From: Sphingobacteruim zhuxiongii
Lineage (GTDB): Bacteria; Bacteroidota; Bacteroidia; Sphingobacteriales; Sphingobacteriaceae
NCBI RefSeq assembly: GCF_009557615.1
Contig: NZ_CP045652.1
Span: 992,001-1,056,000 of the forward strand
DNA: 64,000 nucleotides
Direction: 5' to 3'
The position numbers and the translations under genes are program-made. This document shows positions 41,323 through 49,985 of the stretch, piece by piece. The stretch's first letter is position 1, and each line of letters starts with the position of its first letter. The notes under the pieces are model-generated. The model ran no database searches, was not told where the DNA came from, and was given only the letters and a program-made list of their open reading frames with translations.

Positions 41323-41345
41323 AAAGATCGCAATTGAATTCGTAC

Positions 41346-41386
41346 AATAAAAAAAAGGCCGTCCAATAAGACGGCCTTTTTTATTT
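41346..41386. terminator. Bidirectional terminator before serS
   Basis: GGCCGTC (41357-41363) pairs with GACGGCC (41370-41376), loop CAATAA, flanked by an A8 run on the left and a T6 run on the right. It ends 14 bp from the serS stop. Confidence 0.9.
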
Positions 41387-41399
41387 CTATCTAGAATGA

Positions 41400-42671
41400 T
41401 TAGTCGATATACTCAAATCCAACGTATGGAATTAGTACTTCTGGAATTTTAATTCCCTTGTCAGTCTGATTGTTTTCTAATAATGTCGCTACAATTCGTG
41501 GTAGTGCTAGTGCCGAACCATTGAGTGTATGTGCTAATTGTGTTTTACCTTCTTCATTTTTGAAACGAACCTTCAGTCTGTTCGCTTGGTATGTTTCAAA
41601 GTTAGAAACCGAAGACACCTCTAACCATCTTTTTTGAGCTGCGCTGTAAGTTTCCATATCGTAGGTCATTGCAGCTGTGAAGCTCATATCACCACCACAT
41701 AGTCTTAAAACGCGGTATGGTAATCCAAGTTTTTGTAGCAATGATTGAACGTAGGCGCTCATTTCTTCAAGTGTGTTGTAAGAATTGTCGGGATGAACAA
41801 TTTGTACTAACTCCACTTTATCGAATTGGTGTAAACGGTTTAGTCCACGTACATGCGCACCGTAAGAACCGGCCTCGCGACGGAAACATGGAGTATAACC
41901 GCAATGGCGAATAGGAAAATCGTCGGCTTTAACAATGGTATCTCTATAGATGTTCGTAATAGGAACTTCGGCCGTTGGAATTAAATATAGGTCATCGTTC
42001 GTCACATGATACATCTGTCCTTCTTTATCCGGTAGTTGTCCTGTAGCATAAGCAGAAGCCTCGTTCACAACGATAGGAACTTGGACTTCTCCATATCCCA
42101 TTTTTGCAGCCTCATCTAAGAAGAAATTAATCAAACCTCTCTGAAGTCTAGCACCTTTGCCTTTATATACCGGAAATCCTGCACCGGTTACCTTTGTTCC
42201 TAATTCGAAATCAATGATATCATATTTAGCAGCAAGTTCCCAATGAGGCAGCGCATCTTCTGCTAGGTTTGGCTTCTCGCCATTTTCTAGTACAACTTCG
42301 TTGTCTTCTGGGGTTAAACCTTTTGGTACTTGGCTATATGGTAAATTAGGAAGCTGAACTAACTTGTTGTGGAGTTCCACTTCAACTCGCTCTAATTCGT
42401 CTGTAAATTCTTTTTGTTGTTCTTTATATGATGCAGATTGTGATTTAATAGCTTCAGCTTCTTCCTTCTTGCCCTGACGCATTAGATCTCCAATTTGTTT
42501 TGCTAACGAATTAGCTTCCGCAGCTATAGAGTCAGATTGGTTTTGGATTTTACGACGTTGTTCATCCAATGCTATGATTTGGTCTACCAAATCAGCGTCG
42601 TTGAAATTCTTGACAGCAAGTCTTTCAACTACCTTATCCCTGTTTTCGCGGATGTAATTTAATTGCAACAT
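41400..42671 (-). CDS. serS: Seryl-tRNA synthetase
   Basis: A 423-residue class II synthetase. The N-terminal coiled-coil arm (about 27-105, EQRRKIQNQSDSIAAEA) binds the long variable arm of tRNA-Ser. Catalytic motif 2 is HCGYTPCFRREAGSYG and motif 3 is NGSALALPRIVATLLEN. It charges tRNA-Ser with serine in the cytosol. Length is normal. A -7 element TATCTTTG lies 29 bp upstream on the minus strand (42700-42707). Essential single-copy gene, not linked to its neighbours. Confidence 0.97.
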   Translation of the reverse strand: MLQLNYIRENRDKVVERLAVKNFNDADLVDQIIALDEQRRKIQNQSDSIAAEANSLAKQIGDLMRQGKKEEAEAIKSQSASYKEQQKEFTDELERVEVELHNKLVQLPNLPYSQVPKGLTPEDNEVVLENGEKPNLAEDALPHWELAAKYDIIDFELGTKVTGAGFPVYKGKGARLQRGLINFFLDEAAKMGYGEVQVPIVVNEASAYATGQLPDKEGQMYHVTNDDLYLIPTAEVPITNIYRDTIVKADDFPIRHCGYTPCFRREAGSYGAHVRGLNRLHQFDKVELVQIVHPDNSYNTLEEMSAYVQSLLQKLGLPYRVLRLCGGDMSFTAAMTYDMETYSAAQKRWLEVSSVSNFETYQANRLKVRFKNEEGKTQLAHTLNGSALALPRIVATLLENNQTDKGIKIPEVLIPYVGFEYID

Positions 42672-42699
42672 ATAACTTTACTTTTGTTAAAATAAAGCA

Positions 42700-42707
42700 C
42701 AAAGATA
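42700..42707 (-). promoter_or_regulatory. -7 element of serS
   Basis: The minus strand reads TATCTTTG, a perfect TAnnTTTG, ending 28 bp before the serS ATG at 42671. The -33 element is weak. Confidence 0.5.
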
Positions 42708-42785
42708 AGAAGACCTATGTAATTAATGAAGTCGAAAATGCAGTGTTTCATTTTTTGAATCCTTACAATTTTGTATCATTGCATC

Positions 42786-43328
42786 ATGAAAAAGCTGTCC
42801 GCCCTAATGTTCCTCATCAGTATATGCCATTTATTTACACAAATGGCTTGGGCACAAAATGCTAATATTGCCGATTTTGATGTTAAAGAAAATTTGTCCC
42901 AAAATGGAAAGCTGGCAATTATCGCGGTTGATAGCCTAAATAAGACCAATAATGGAATTCAAGGAAGCTATAAATTTAATATAAATGGTTTCCAACAAGA
43001 TTTACAGTTTAATGATGGCGTAGCTGTTACAGCAAATCCTATCGAATCTTCCACGTTTGTTTTTTTTAAACACAAAAGTCCGCATAAAGATATTGGTAAG
43101 TTGTATTTTCTACGTGTAACCGAGAAAGGAATCACACCATATAAGATCTCGGGAATGTTACTGATAATATTGCCTTTGTTGATCTTATTTATCGCCTACA
43201 AGTTTAAACGCTTTTTAGTAACGCTAGCGATTTTGGCTGTTGCCTATTTGTATTTAAATTATAGCAAGGGCCTTGACGTAAAGCAATTAATCGAGTCGAC
43301 AATTTTGGGTCTTAAAGATCTGATTTAG
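42786..43328 (+). CDS. Uncharacterised exported membrane protein
   Basis: 180 residues from ATG 42786 (the earlier TTG at 42771 is unlikely). Signal peptide (MKKLSALMFLISICHLF...AWAQ), a soluble beta-rich segment (about 21-110: ANIADFDVKENLSQNG, IQGSYKFNINGFQ), then two hydrophobic segments (about 121-137 ISGMLLIILPLLILFIA and 143-157 LVTLAILAVAYLYL). I do not recognise the family. It overlaps the convergent tamL gene by 4 bp with no terminator between. Codon use looks like its neighbours. Confidence 0.6.
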   Translation: MKKLSALMFLISICHLFTQMAWAQNANIADFDVKENLSQNGKLAIIAVDSLNKTNNGIQGSYKFNINGFQQDLQFNDGVAVTANPIESSTFVFFKHKSPHKDIGKLYFLRVTEKGITPYKISGMLLIILPLLILFIAYKFKRFLVTLAILAVAYLYLNYSKGLDVKQLIESTILGLKDLI

Positions 43329-45673
43329 AAAGGCATTCCAACCCCGAAATTGTATTGCATGAAATTATAACGATCGGGTTTATGGGCGTCAAAGTACACT
43401 TGTTTAAAATCCTTGGAATTAAATAATCTACGAATAACCCATTGTTCTTTTCCTTTAAATTGTGGATCTTTCACTTTGAGTCCCGCATCTAAGCGGATGA
43501 TAAAATAATCCATATCGACTCTTAATCCAAATCCTGTTCCTATAGCTACTTGCGAAAGGAATTTATTGAACTTGAATTCGCCGTCTAAGTTGATGTTGTT
43601 TTCGCGGAGGTTCCAAATATTTCCGGCATCAATAAATGTTGCACCATTAAGCTTTGCTCCAAAGAAGTTGTTTAATAGTCTGAATCTATATTCGGCATTG
43701 GTTTCCAATTTAATTTCCCCCAATTGATCCAGGTTTCTCAAGTTTACTCGAAGTTCTTCGCGTACAACTTCTCTATTATAACCACCGGGTCCAAGTGTTC
43801 TCGCTTGCCATGCACGTATGCCGTTCATACCTCCAGCAAAGAAACTTTTTTCGAAAATCATCAGTTTGGAGTTGTTGCCATAAGGAACGGCAACCCCCGA
43901 GTTAAATCGAAAGACAAATTGTTTGTTTCCACCTAAATATTTATACCAACGGTAATCGACTTCTCCCTTGATGTATTGTAGGAAAGGCACGCCAAATAAT
44001 AGCTTTTCGCCATTTTCATTCTGTTTAAAATTGACGACATTACCCAACAGTCCAAGTAAGTTTCCAGAGATATCTACCCCTCCTCGGAAATAATTGAACG
44101 TCTCTTTTTTTGTTAGTTTAGGTGAATTGAAAGTATAGGAATATTGTGCCCCTAATCCGAAATATTGGCGATGATTACTTTCTACATATAATTGATATCC
44201 TTCCTCTAACAATTGCTGCCGAAAGGCATCATTTAATCTCCCATCTCTATATTCAATTACGACCGGTGTCAAGCTATGTAAACTATTGCTTGATTGGTAC
44301 CACATATAGTTCAGGCTATTGATCCAATATCTATTTGCATAGGTTTGGTCCTGAAAGAATAGCTGTAAGCTTGAGGAAAACGTTGTTCTGGGAATACCGT
44401 ATCGCCCTACACTGCGTATACCGAATGGGGTAAGGAGCCTTGGGAATGATAAATTCACACCAAATTGTAAGTCGTTATTAAAGATTTTATCAGTTAAGCT
44501 TCCTGGTAATCGCGTGTCAAAGAGTACGCCGTATCGAAGTTTAATTTCTATTGTTTCTGACCCTCCGAATACGTTTCGATGAGAGAATGTATTACCAACG
44601 TTAAAACCACTCATTCCTGACGAAAACGTAAATTCTCCCTCAATCTGATTGCTCATTGCTGAACGCGGAATAAGATTATAGTAAACGTCTAATTTTGAAG
44701 AGTCTTTTTTATCATAGTTGATCTTAACCGATCGAAACCCATTCATTTCATAAAGTCGATCGTAGGATAATTCTTCATTATCACTGTTGTAGATCTGCCC
44801 ACTCCTTAAATAAGCGTATCTCGCAATCGGTCTTAATTTGAAACGGTTTGTTTGGTCGGTGAAATTGATTTTTGTAAAACTGTCGAATCTTGCGCTATCA
44901 TTTCTTTTTAACCCTGCTTCTGGCGCTTCTATTCGTAAATATACATCGTTAATGGTATAGACTTTATGTTTTGTAGAATCTGATGGGTCACTTACTTGCA
45001 ATTTGATGTCGGTGCTGTATGATTTTCCGAGCGTATCAAGTCCGACACGCATATATTGCCTTAGGTAATCATAGTAGCCATTTTCACGCATCTGATTATA
45101 CATGTTCTCACGTTCGTTATAAAAATCAACCGCATCATATTGCTTTCCCTTTTGAATACTAGATTTCGGCATGACTTTGCTTTCATAAAGCGCGCGTACT
45201 TGCGGATCAGTTACCGTTCGCGAAATATCATTGACCAAATAAGGCGTTCCCAAAATTGCATTGAACTCAATCTTTGCTTTTTTGTTCTTAATCGATATGT
45301 TCGGAGTTACAGAAGCATTGAAATATCCTTTTGTTTGAAGGTACCGTTGAATTTGGTTTGCCGATAGTTCTACGACCGCAGAATCTAGAATATGAGGAGC
45401 TTCACCTACATTTTTTATCTTTTCAGTTTTATAGCGACCGTTGTTGGTATTAAAGATGTTGTAAATGGTTAAATATAGGGGTGAATTGGGTCTGATCTCA
45501 TTGGCAACATACATTTGCGTATGTTCTTTCAACTCGGGGCTCATACCGTTAATATCGATATCTGTGACCAATGTTTGTTGATCTTCTAGATACTTTGCCG
45601 AACGACAAGAAGCAAAAAATAGCAGTAAAAACGTTATACTTGCAAAAAATAAAATACTTCGTTGTTTAGTCAT
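43325..45673 (-). CDS. tamL: TamL, BamA/TamA-family outer-membrane lipoprotein
   Basis: A 782-residue Omp85-family protein with lipobox FFASC (Cys23) instead of a plain signal peptide, the mark of the Bacteroidota TamL. POTRA-like repeats occupy about 33-330 (YLQTKGYFNASVTPNISIKN), and the C-terminal barrel ends with DRYNFMQYNFGVGMPF. With TamB it is thought to help assemble or supply the outer membrane. No tamB is adjacent. Its ATG lies 7 bp from the divergent methyltransferase start, so its promoter must overlap that gene. Confidence 0.87.
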   Translation of the reverse strand: MTKQRSILFFASITFLLLFFASCRSAKYLEDQQTLVTDIDINGMSPELKEHTQMYVANEIRPNSPLYLTIYNIFNTNNGRYKTEKIKNVGEAPHILDSAVVELSANQIQRYLQTKGYFNASVTPNISIKNKKAKIEFNAILGTPYLVNDISRTVTDPQVRALYESKVMPKSSIQKGKQYDAVDFYNERENMYNQMRENGYYDYLRQYMRVGLDTLGKSYSTDIKLQVSDPSDSTKHKVYTINDVYLRIEAPEAGLKRNDSARFDSFTKINFTDQTNRFKLRPIARYAYLRSGQIYNSDNEELSYDRLYEMNGFRSVKINYDKKDSSKLDVYYNLIPRSAMSNQIEGEFTFSSGMSGFNVGNTFSHRNVFGGSETIEIKLRYGVLFDTRLPGSLTDKIFNNDLQFGVNLSFPRLLTPFGIRSVGRYGIPRTTFSSSLQLFFQDQTYANRYWINSLNYMWYQSSNSLHSLTPVVIEYRDGRLNDAFRQQLLEEGYQLYVESNHRQYFGLGAQYSYTFNSPKLTKKETFNYFRGGVDISGNLLGLLGNVVNFKQNENGEKLLFGVPFLQYIKGEVDYRWYKYLGGNKQFVFRFNSGVAVPYGNNSKLMIFEKSFFAGGMNGIRAWQARTLGPGGYNREVVREELRVNLRNLDQLGEIKLETNAEYRFRLLNNFFGAKLNGATFIDAGNIWNLRENNINLDGEFKFNKFLSQVAIGTGFGLRVDMDYFIIRLDAGLKVKDPQFKGKEQWVIRRLFNSKDFKQVYFDAHKPDRYNFMQYNFGVGMPF

Positions 45674-45680
45674 TCACCCT

Positions 45681-46436
45681 ATGTTGTCAAAAGCACAAAT
45701 CAGTCTAATTGCATCGTTGCAGCATAAAAAATTCCGAAACCAACAGCAGATGTTTGTTGTAGAAGGAATAAAATCTGTATTAGAATTTGCTAGCTCTAAT
45801 TACAAGATACAAAAAATATATGCTACAGCAGAAGCTGCTGCAAAATTGGGTAAAATACCTCAAAATATAAAACTTGAAGAGCTCAACGAGGTAGAATTAA
45901 GTAAAATAAGTCAGCTTAAGAATCCACAGGGGGCGTTGGCTTTGGTTGAGATTCCAGATCTTACTGAGTTAAACCCAGACTTATTGATGAATAAGCATAG
46001 CCTCGTTTTAGATGATGTTCAAGATCCTGGTAATCTAGGTACAATCATTCGGACGGCAGAATGGTTTGGTATAGAGTCTATTATATGCTCGATTGGTACC
46101 GTTGATTGCTATAATCCTAAGGTCGTTCAAGCAACGATGGGGTCACTTTCTCGTGTAAAGATTCATTACGTCGATTTGGAAGATTTTCTCCAGAAAAGTG
46201 AACTACCAGTTTTTGGAGCGCTCTTAGATGGCGAATCCATTTACGACACTGATTTCAAGACTTCCGGCTTGATCTTAATGGGCAACGAAGGAAATGGAAT
46301 TCGAAAATCTCTGTTACCTAGGATAGATCATGCTGTGACAATTCCAAGGATTGGGCAAGCGGAATCATTGAATGTCGCCATTGCAACCACTTTGTTTTGT
46401 TCCGAAATAGCGAGACAATCATTGCTGAAAATTTAA
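45681..46436 (+). CDS. SpoU/TrmH-family 2'-O-ribose RNA methyltransferase
   Basis: 251 residues. An L30e-like N-terminal RNA-binding part (about 1-95) is followed by the SpoU catalytic domain: motif 1 DDVQDPGNLGTIIRTAEWF, motif 2 ILMGNEGNGIRKSL and motif 3 AVTIPRIGQAESLNVAIAT. It methylates a 2'-hydroxyl in rRNA or tRNA using SAM; the RNA target (perhaps 23S rRNA, RlmB-like) is not certain. It lies divergent from tamL with 7 bp between start codons and 7 bp before an MFS gene downstream. Start ATG 45681 is clear. Confidence 0.9.
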   Translation: MLSKAQISLIASLQHKKFRNQQQMFVVEGIKSVLEFASSNYKIQKIYATAEAAAKLGKIPQNIKLEELNEVELSKISQLKNPQGALALVEIPDLTELNPDLLMNKHSLVLDDVQDPGNLGTIIRTAEWFGIESIICSIGTVDCYNPKVVQATMGSLSRVKIHYVDLEDFLQKSELPVFGALLDGESIYDTDFKTSGLILMGNEGNGIRKSLLPRIDHAVTIPRIGQAESLNVAIATTLFCSEIARQSLLKI

Positions 46437-46443
46437 TCTCTGA

Positions 46444-47625
46444 ATGGAAGTTCCAGAAGAACAAAAGCTTTACACCCTCCAATTTGGTTTACTTTGTTTA
46501 AGTTCCCTACTATTTTCAGCGAGCTTTAACATGATTATTCCTGAATTGCCAAACTACCTCTCTTCATTGGGAGGAGCGGAGCATAAAGGGTTAATCATTT
46601 CACTTTTTACACTAACGGCGGGAATTTCAAGACCATTCTCTGGTCGTTTGACTGATAAATGGGGGAGAGTCCCAGTGATGGCAATTGGGTCAATTGTTTG
46701 TGTACTTTGCGGCTTTTTATACCCGATACTTACCGGTATTTCTGGTTTTTTTCTACTTCGACTAGTTCATGGCTTTTCTACCGGCTTTAAGCCTACTGCA
46801 ACCTCCGCTTATATAGCAGATATTATTCCTTCAACTCGATGGGGAGAAGCACTAGGTATGCATGGACTCTGCTTTAGTATAGGAGGAGCAATAGGTCCTG
46901 CAATCGGATCCTATGTTGCTATGGATTACGGTTTAAATACCATGTTCTATTCTTCCTCAGCCTTCGCATTCTTATCGATCATTATCGTGTTGAACATGAA
47001 GGAAACCTTGAAAACAAGGCAGCGATTTTCTCCTAAAATGCTGAAGATCTCTAGAAGAGATATTATTGAAGTTCGCGTAATTCCAGCAGCTATCGTAACT
47101 CTTTTATCTTATACCGCTTATGGAGTTATTCTAACGTTGATTCCTGATTGGAGCGAACATCTTGGGATCGCAAATAAAGGGATGTTTTTCCTAGCCTATA
47201 CATTGGCCTCAATTGCTATACGATTTGTGTCTGGAAAAATTGCAGATCGCTATGGTCGTATTTCCGTGATGAAAGTAGGTTTATTTATTATCACTATTTC
47301 TATCTTTTATATTGGATTTAGTGATACTATCCTTAATTTAGTTATTGGCGCCTGTTTGTATGGAATTGGAACAGGAATTTTCTCTCCGGCTGTAAATGCT
47401 TGGACAATAGACTTGTCGTTACCTCAATATCGAGGGAAAGCAATGGCGACAATGTACATTGCATTAGAAGCAGGAATCGGTGCTGGCGCATTATTTGCTG
47501 GATACATATTCCATGATCATATTAAACGAATTCCATACATTATGTATGGTGACGCTCTTATTGTATTCTTAGCGTTCGTTTATGTGCTGTATTGGGATAA
47601 AAAAGCAAAAAAACACATTAACTAA
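46444..47625 (+). CDS. MFS transporter
   Basis: A 393-residue major facilitator with about twelve membrane segments and the conserved loop 2-3 motif GRLTDKWGRVPVM (about 66-78); the C-terminal half has the parallel GKIADRYGRISVMK. It is probably a drug or small-metabolite efflux or uptake system of the inner membrane; substrate unknown. It starts 7 bp after the methyltransferase and ends 15 bp before an AI-2E-family gene, so the three may be one transcript. Confidence 0.9.
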   Translation: MEVPEEQKLYTLQFGLLCLSSLLFSASFNMIIPELPNYLSSLGGAEHKGLIISLFTLTAGISRPFSGRLTDKWGRVPVMAIGSIVCVLCGFLYPILTGISGFFLLRLVHGFSTGFKPTATSAYIADIIPSTRWGEALGMHGLCFSIGGAIGPAIGSYVAMDYGLNTMFYSSSAFAFLSIIIVLNMKETLKTRQRFSPKMLKISRRDIIEVRVIPAAIVTLLSYTAYGVILTLIPDWSEHLGIANKGMFFLAYTLASIAIRFVSGKIADRYGRISVMKVGLFIITISIFYIGFSDTILNLVIGACLYGIGTGIFSPAVNAWTIDLSLPQYRGKAMATMYIALEAGIGAGALFAGYIFHDHIKRIPYIMYGDALIVFLAFVYVLYWDKKAKKHIN

Positions 47626-47640
47626 TTTAATTTAAATCTT

Positions 47641-48909
47641 ATGGAAAACAGCTCGCCGAAAAGACCGTACTCTTTTGACCTCGCAGCTTCCTTATTTGCT
47701 ACTGTACTGCTTATAGGGCTAATGTATGTTACTCAAGGGGTACTTTTACCATTGTTATTCGCCATTCTCTTAGCAATTTCACTTTTCCCGCTAGCTCGTT
47801 TTTTCGAAAGACTGCATCTTGGAAAAGCATTTTCTGCAATCCTAGCTGTTATCATCGCAATTGCAGTTATATCCGGCTTAATTTGGTTTATTGTTCACGA
47901 AAGTATCATTATTGGTAAGGATGCGAGTTCGATTACTGAAAAGGTATTATCTGTTTTAGAACGAGGACAAACATGGATTGAAGACCAGTTTGGAATTCAT
48001 CGCTCAGAAGTAATGGAACAGTTGCGTGATCAGGGGAATAAAGCTTTGGAAAATGCTGGTGGGATGGTTACTGCAACTTTCGGCTCCATAGGAAATATGC
48101 TTGCTAGCGCTATTTTGGTGCCGCTTTATGTATTCTTTTTACTTTATTATCGTGATTTTTTTCGCGAGTTTTTCTTTAAAGCGTTTCGTAAATCTCCTCA
48201 ACACAAAGTAAATGAGGTTCTTAACAAGATTTATGAAGTCGTACAAAGTTATTTAGTTGGTTTAGTGACAGTAATGGGAATTGTAGCTGTTCTAAACACT
48301 GGTGGTTTAATGCTGCTAGGCATTGATTACGCATGGTTTTTTGGATCCTTGGCTTCTCTTTTAATGTTACTCCCATATATTGGTATTGCCATAGGTTCTA
48401 TTCTTCCGGCTTTGTTTGCATTGGCCGTTAAAGACAATGCTTGGTATGCCGTCGGTGTAATTGCTTGGTTTCAAGTTGTTCAGTTTTTAGAGGGGAATAT
48501 CATCACGCCAAATATTGTTGGAAGTAAAGTAAGCATTAACCCATTGATGGCAGTTATTGGAATTTTGCTTGGTGGTATGCTTTTCGGCTTAGCAGGTTTA
48601 ATCTTAGCGTTGCCACTTATCGCTACATTAAAGGTGATTTTTGACGCTTCCCCTGGCATGTCTGCTGTTGGATTCTTAATTGGGGAACCAGAGAAAATGC
48701 ATCTTAAACGTAATTCTACTCAGGAATTGTTAATGAAGTGGGGGATCGTTCGTATGCCAAAGAACAAGCAGAAGGTTGAAGTAGATGTGAATGTTAGTAC
48801 AGATGAGAATACCGACGAACCTAAGACTGAGGTATCCTATAGAGAGATTAATGAGTCTGAAGTACTTCCGTTGAATGATCAGGAGGAAGAAAAAGAGAAT
48901 GAGAAATAG
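47641..48909 (+). CDS. AI-2E-family (PerM/TqsA-like) transporter
   Basis: A 422-residue inner-membrane protein with about eight hydrophobic segments and the family motif region FLEGNIITPNIVGSKVSINPLMAVIG (near 279-305). The C-terminal tail past about 355 is hydrophilic and acidic (QEEEKENE). Members export varied small solutes or Na+/H+; only a few are linked to autoinducer-2, so quorum sensing should not be assumed. The adjacent MFS gene shares the direction (15-bp gap). Confidence 0.87.
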   Translation: MENSSPKRPYSFDLAASLFATVLLIGLMYVTQGVLLPLLFAILLAISLFPLARFFERLHLGKAFSAILAVIIAIAVISGLIWFIVHESIIIGKDASSITEKVLSVLERGQTWIEDQFGIHRSEVMEQLRDQGNKALENAGGMVTATFGSIGNMLASAILVPLYVFFLLYYRDFFREFFFKAFRKSPQHKVNEVLNKIYEVVQSYLVGLVTVMGIVAVLNTGGLMLLGIDYAWFFGSLASLLMLLPYIGIAIGSILPALFALAVKDNAWYAVGVIAWFQVVQFLEGNIITPNIVGSKVSINPLMAVIGILLGGMLFGLAGLILALPLIATLKVIFDASPGMSAVGFLIGEPEKMHLKRNSTQELLMKWGIVRMPKNKQKVEVDVNVSTDENTDEPKTEVSYREINESEVLPLNDQEEEKENEK

Positions 48910-49005
48910 TGTTGATTAGAATCAGCAGATACTAACCAGCTTATTGGGTTTTAAGTCTCTTAACGTGTCATTTTGTATTTCATCTAGTATTAGGTGGTAC
49001 AGTGG

Positions 49006-49908
49006 TTAGCTCTCTTTTGGACATATCTTTTTTAAGATTTCTAACAATAATTCGATTCCAGGATTACGATTGTTTTGATTCCACAATAGGGATAGTGTAG
49101 TTCGTTGGGGTATATGTTGTAATTCTAGGAAATCGACATGCGTATGATAACCTTTTTTGAGCGAAGAGGGCACGATGGCTATGCCGATTCCTTGAGCAAC
49201 TAGGTTGAAAATACTTAATGCATTCACGGTCTTTAATGCAACGTGAGGCTGAAACCCTTGATCTTGAAAAATACTCATCACCAATTCATAGTATGATTTA
49301 CTGTATTCTTTGGAAAATAGTATAAATGACTCCTGTTTGAAATCTTGGAGATTTACTTTTTTCGTTTTAGCGAGTGGATGACTTTTAGGTACGACAAGTG
49401 CGAAGTGATCCGTTAAAATCGAAATTGATTGCAAGCCAATGGGCGTCTCCTTAATGCGAACAAAACCAAAATCTAATTCATTCTTTAAGAGCATCTCAAG
49501 CTGAATTTCATTGCTAAGTTCGTTCAGCGTAATATCGATTAGTGGCTGTTGATGTTTCAAATTTGCTAACAATTCCGGCAATATTGCTTGTACAGCGGAA
49601 CCTATAAAACCCAATTTTAAAGATGTGATTTTCCCCTCAGCAATTTTTTCAACCTGCGTTTTTATCGAGTTCAAATGATTAAAAAGAAAATCCACCTCGT
49701 TCTTTAGATAAACACCCGCATTCGTTAATGATACATTACGTTTATCTCTCAAAAATAAAGGTGTTTGATAAAACTCTTCCAACTGCTTGATTTGTCTGGA
49801 TAGGCCAGGCTGCGCTATAAATAGACGCTCTGCGGCTCTTCGGAAATGTAATTCCTCCGCTAATACCTTGAAATAATGTAGATGTCTGAGTTCTATTTGA
49901 TAATTCAT
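49006..49908 (-). CDS. LysR-family regulator, probable hut regulator
   Basis: 300 residues from ATG 49908 (MNYQIELRHLHYFKVL); a TTG at 49917 would add three residues. The winged HTH (about 16-60) contains FRRAAERLFIAQPGLSRQIKQLE, and the co-inducer domain fills the rest (LKLGFIGSAVQ, FILFSKEYSK). LysR proteins bind T-N11-A sites next to a divergent target. Here hutH lies 77 bp away with a perfect inverted repeat between them, so it most likely controls the hut operon, in place of the HutC repressor found in proteobacteria. The ligand (urocanate or histidine) is a guess. Confidence 0.88.
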   Translation of the reverse strand: MNYQIELRHLHYFKVLAEELHFRRAAERLFIAQPGLSRQIKQLEEFYQTPLFLRDKRNVSLTNAGVYLKNEVDFLFNHLNSIKTQVEKIAEGKITSLKLGFIGSAVQAILPELLANLKHQQPLIDITLNELSNEIQLEMLLKNELDFGFVRIKETPIGLQSISILTDHFALVVPKSHPLAKTKKVNLQDFKQESFILFSKEYSKSYYELVMSIFQDQGFQPHVALKTVNALSIFNLVAQGIGIAIVPSSLKKGYHTHVDFLELQHIPQRTTLSLLWNQNNRNPGIELLLEILKKICPKES

Positions 49909-49927
49909 AGTTATCAATTGTTGATTA

Positions 49928-49967
49928 ATTTGATATTACTGATTATCAAATATAGGGGCTAGATTTG
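49928..49967 (+). promoter_or_regulatory. LysR operator and hutH promoter
   Basis: ATTTGATA (49928-49935) and TATCAAAT (49944-49951) form a perfect inverted repeat with an 8-bp spacer, a good LysR T-N11-A type site. A second TATCAA-TTG-TTGAT lies at 49912-49925, nearer the LysR start. The perfect -7 element TAGATTTG (49960-49967) follows 8 bp on, 18 bp before ATG 49986, so the regulator would sit over the -33 region of hutH. Confidence 0.65.
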
Positions 49968-49985
49968 GATATATAGCTTTTTAAG

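Noticed and set aside
47641..48909. AI-2 quorum-sensing transport
   Set aside because: The family name is misleading; there is no luxS or lsr gene nearby and most members move other solutes.
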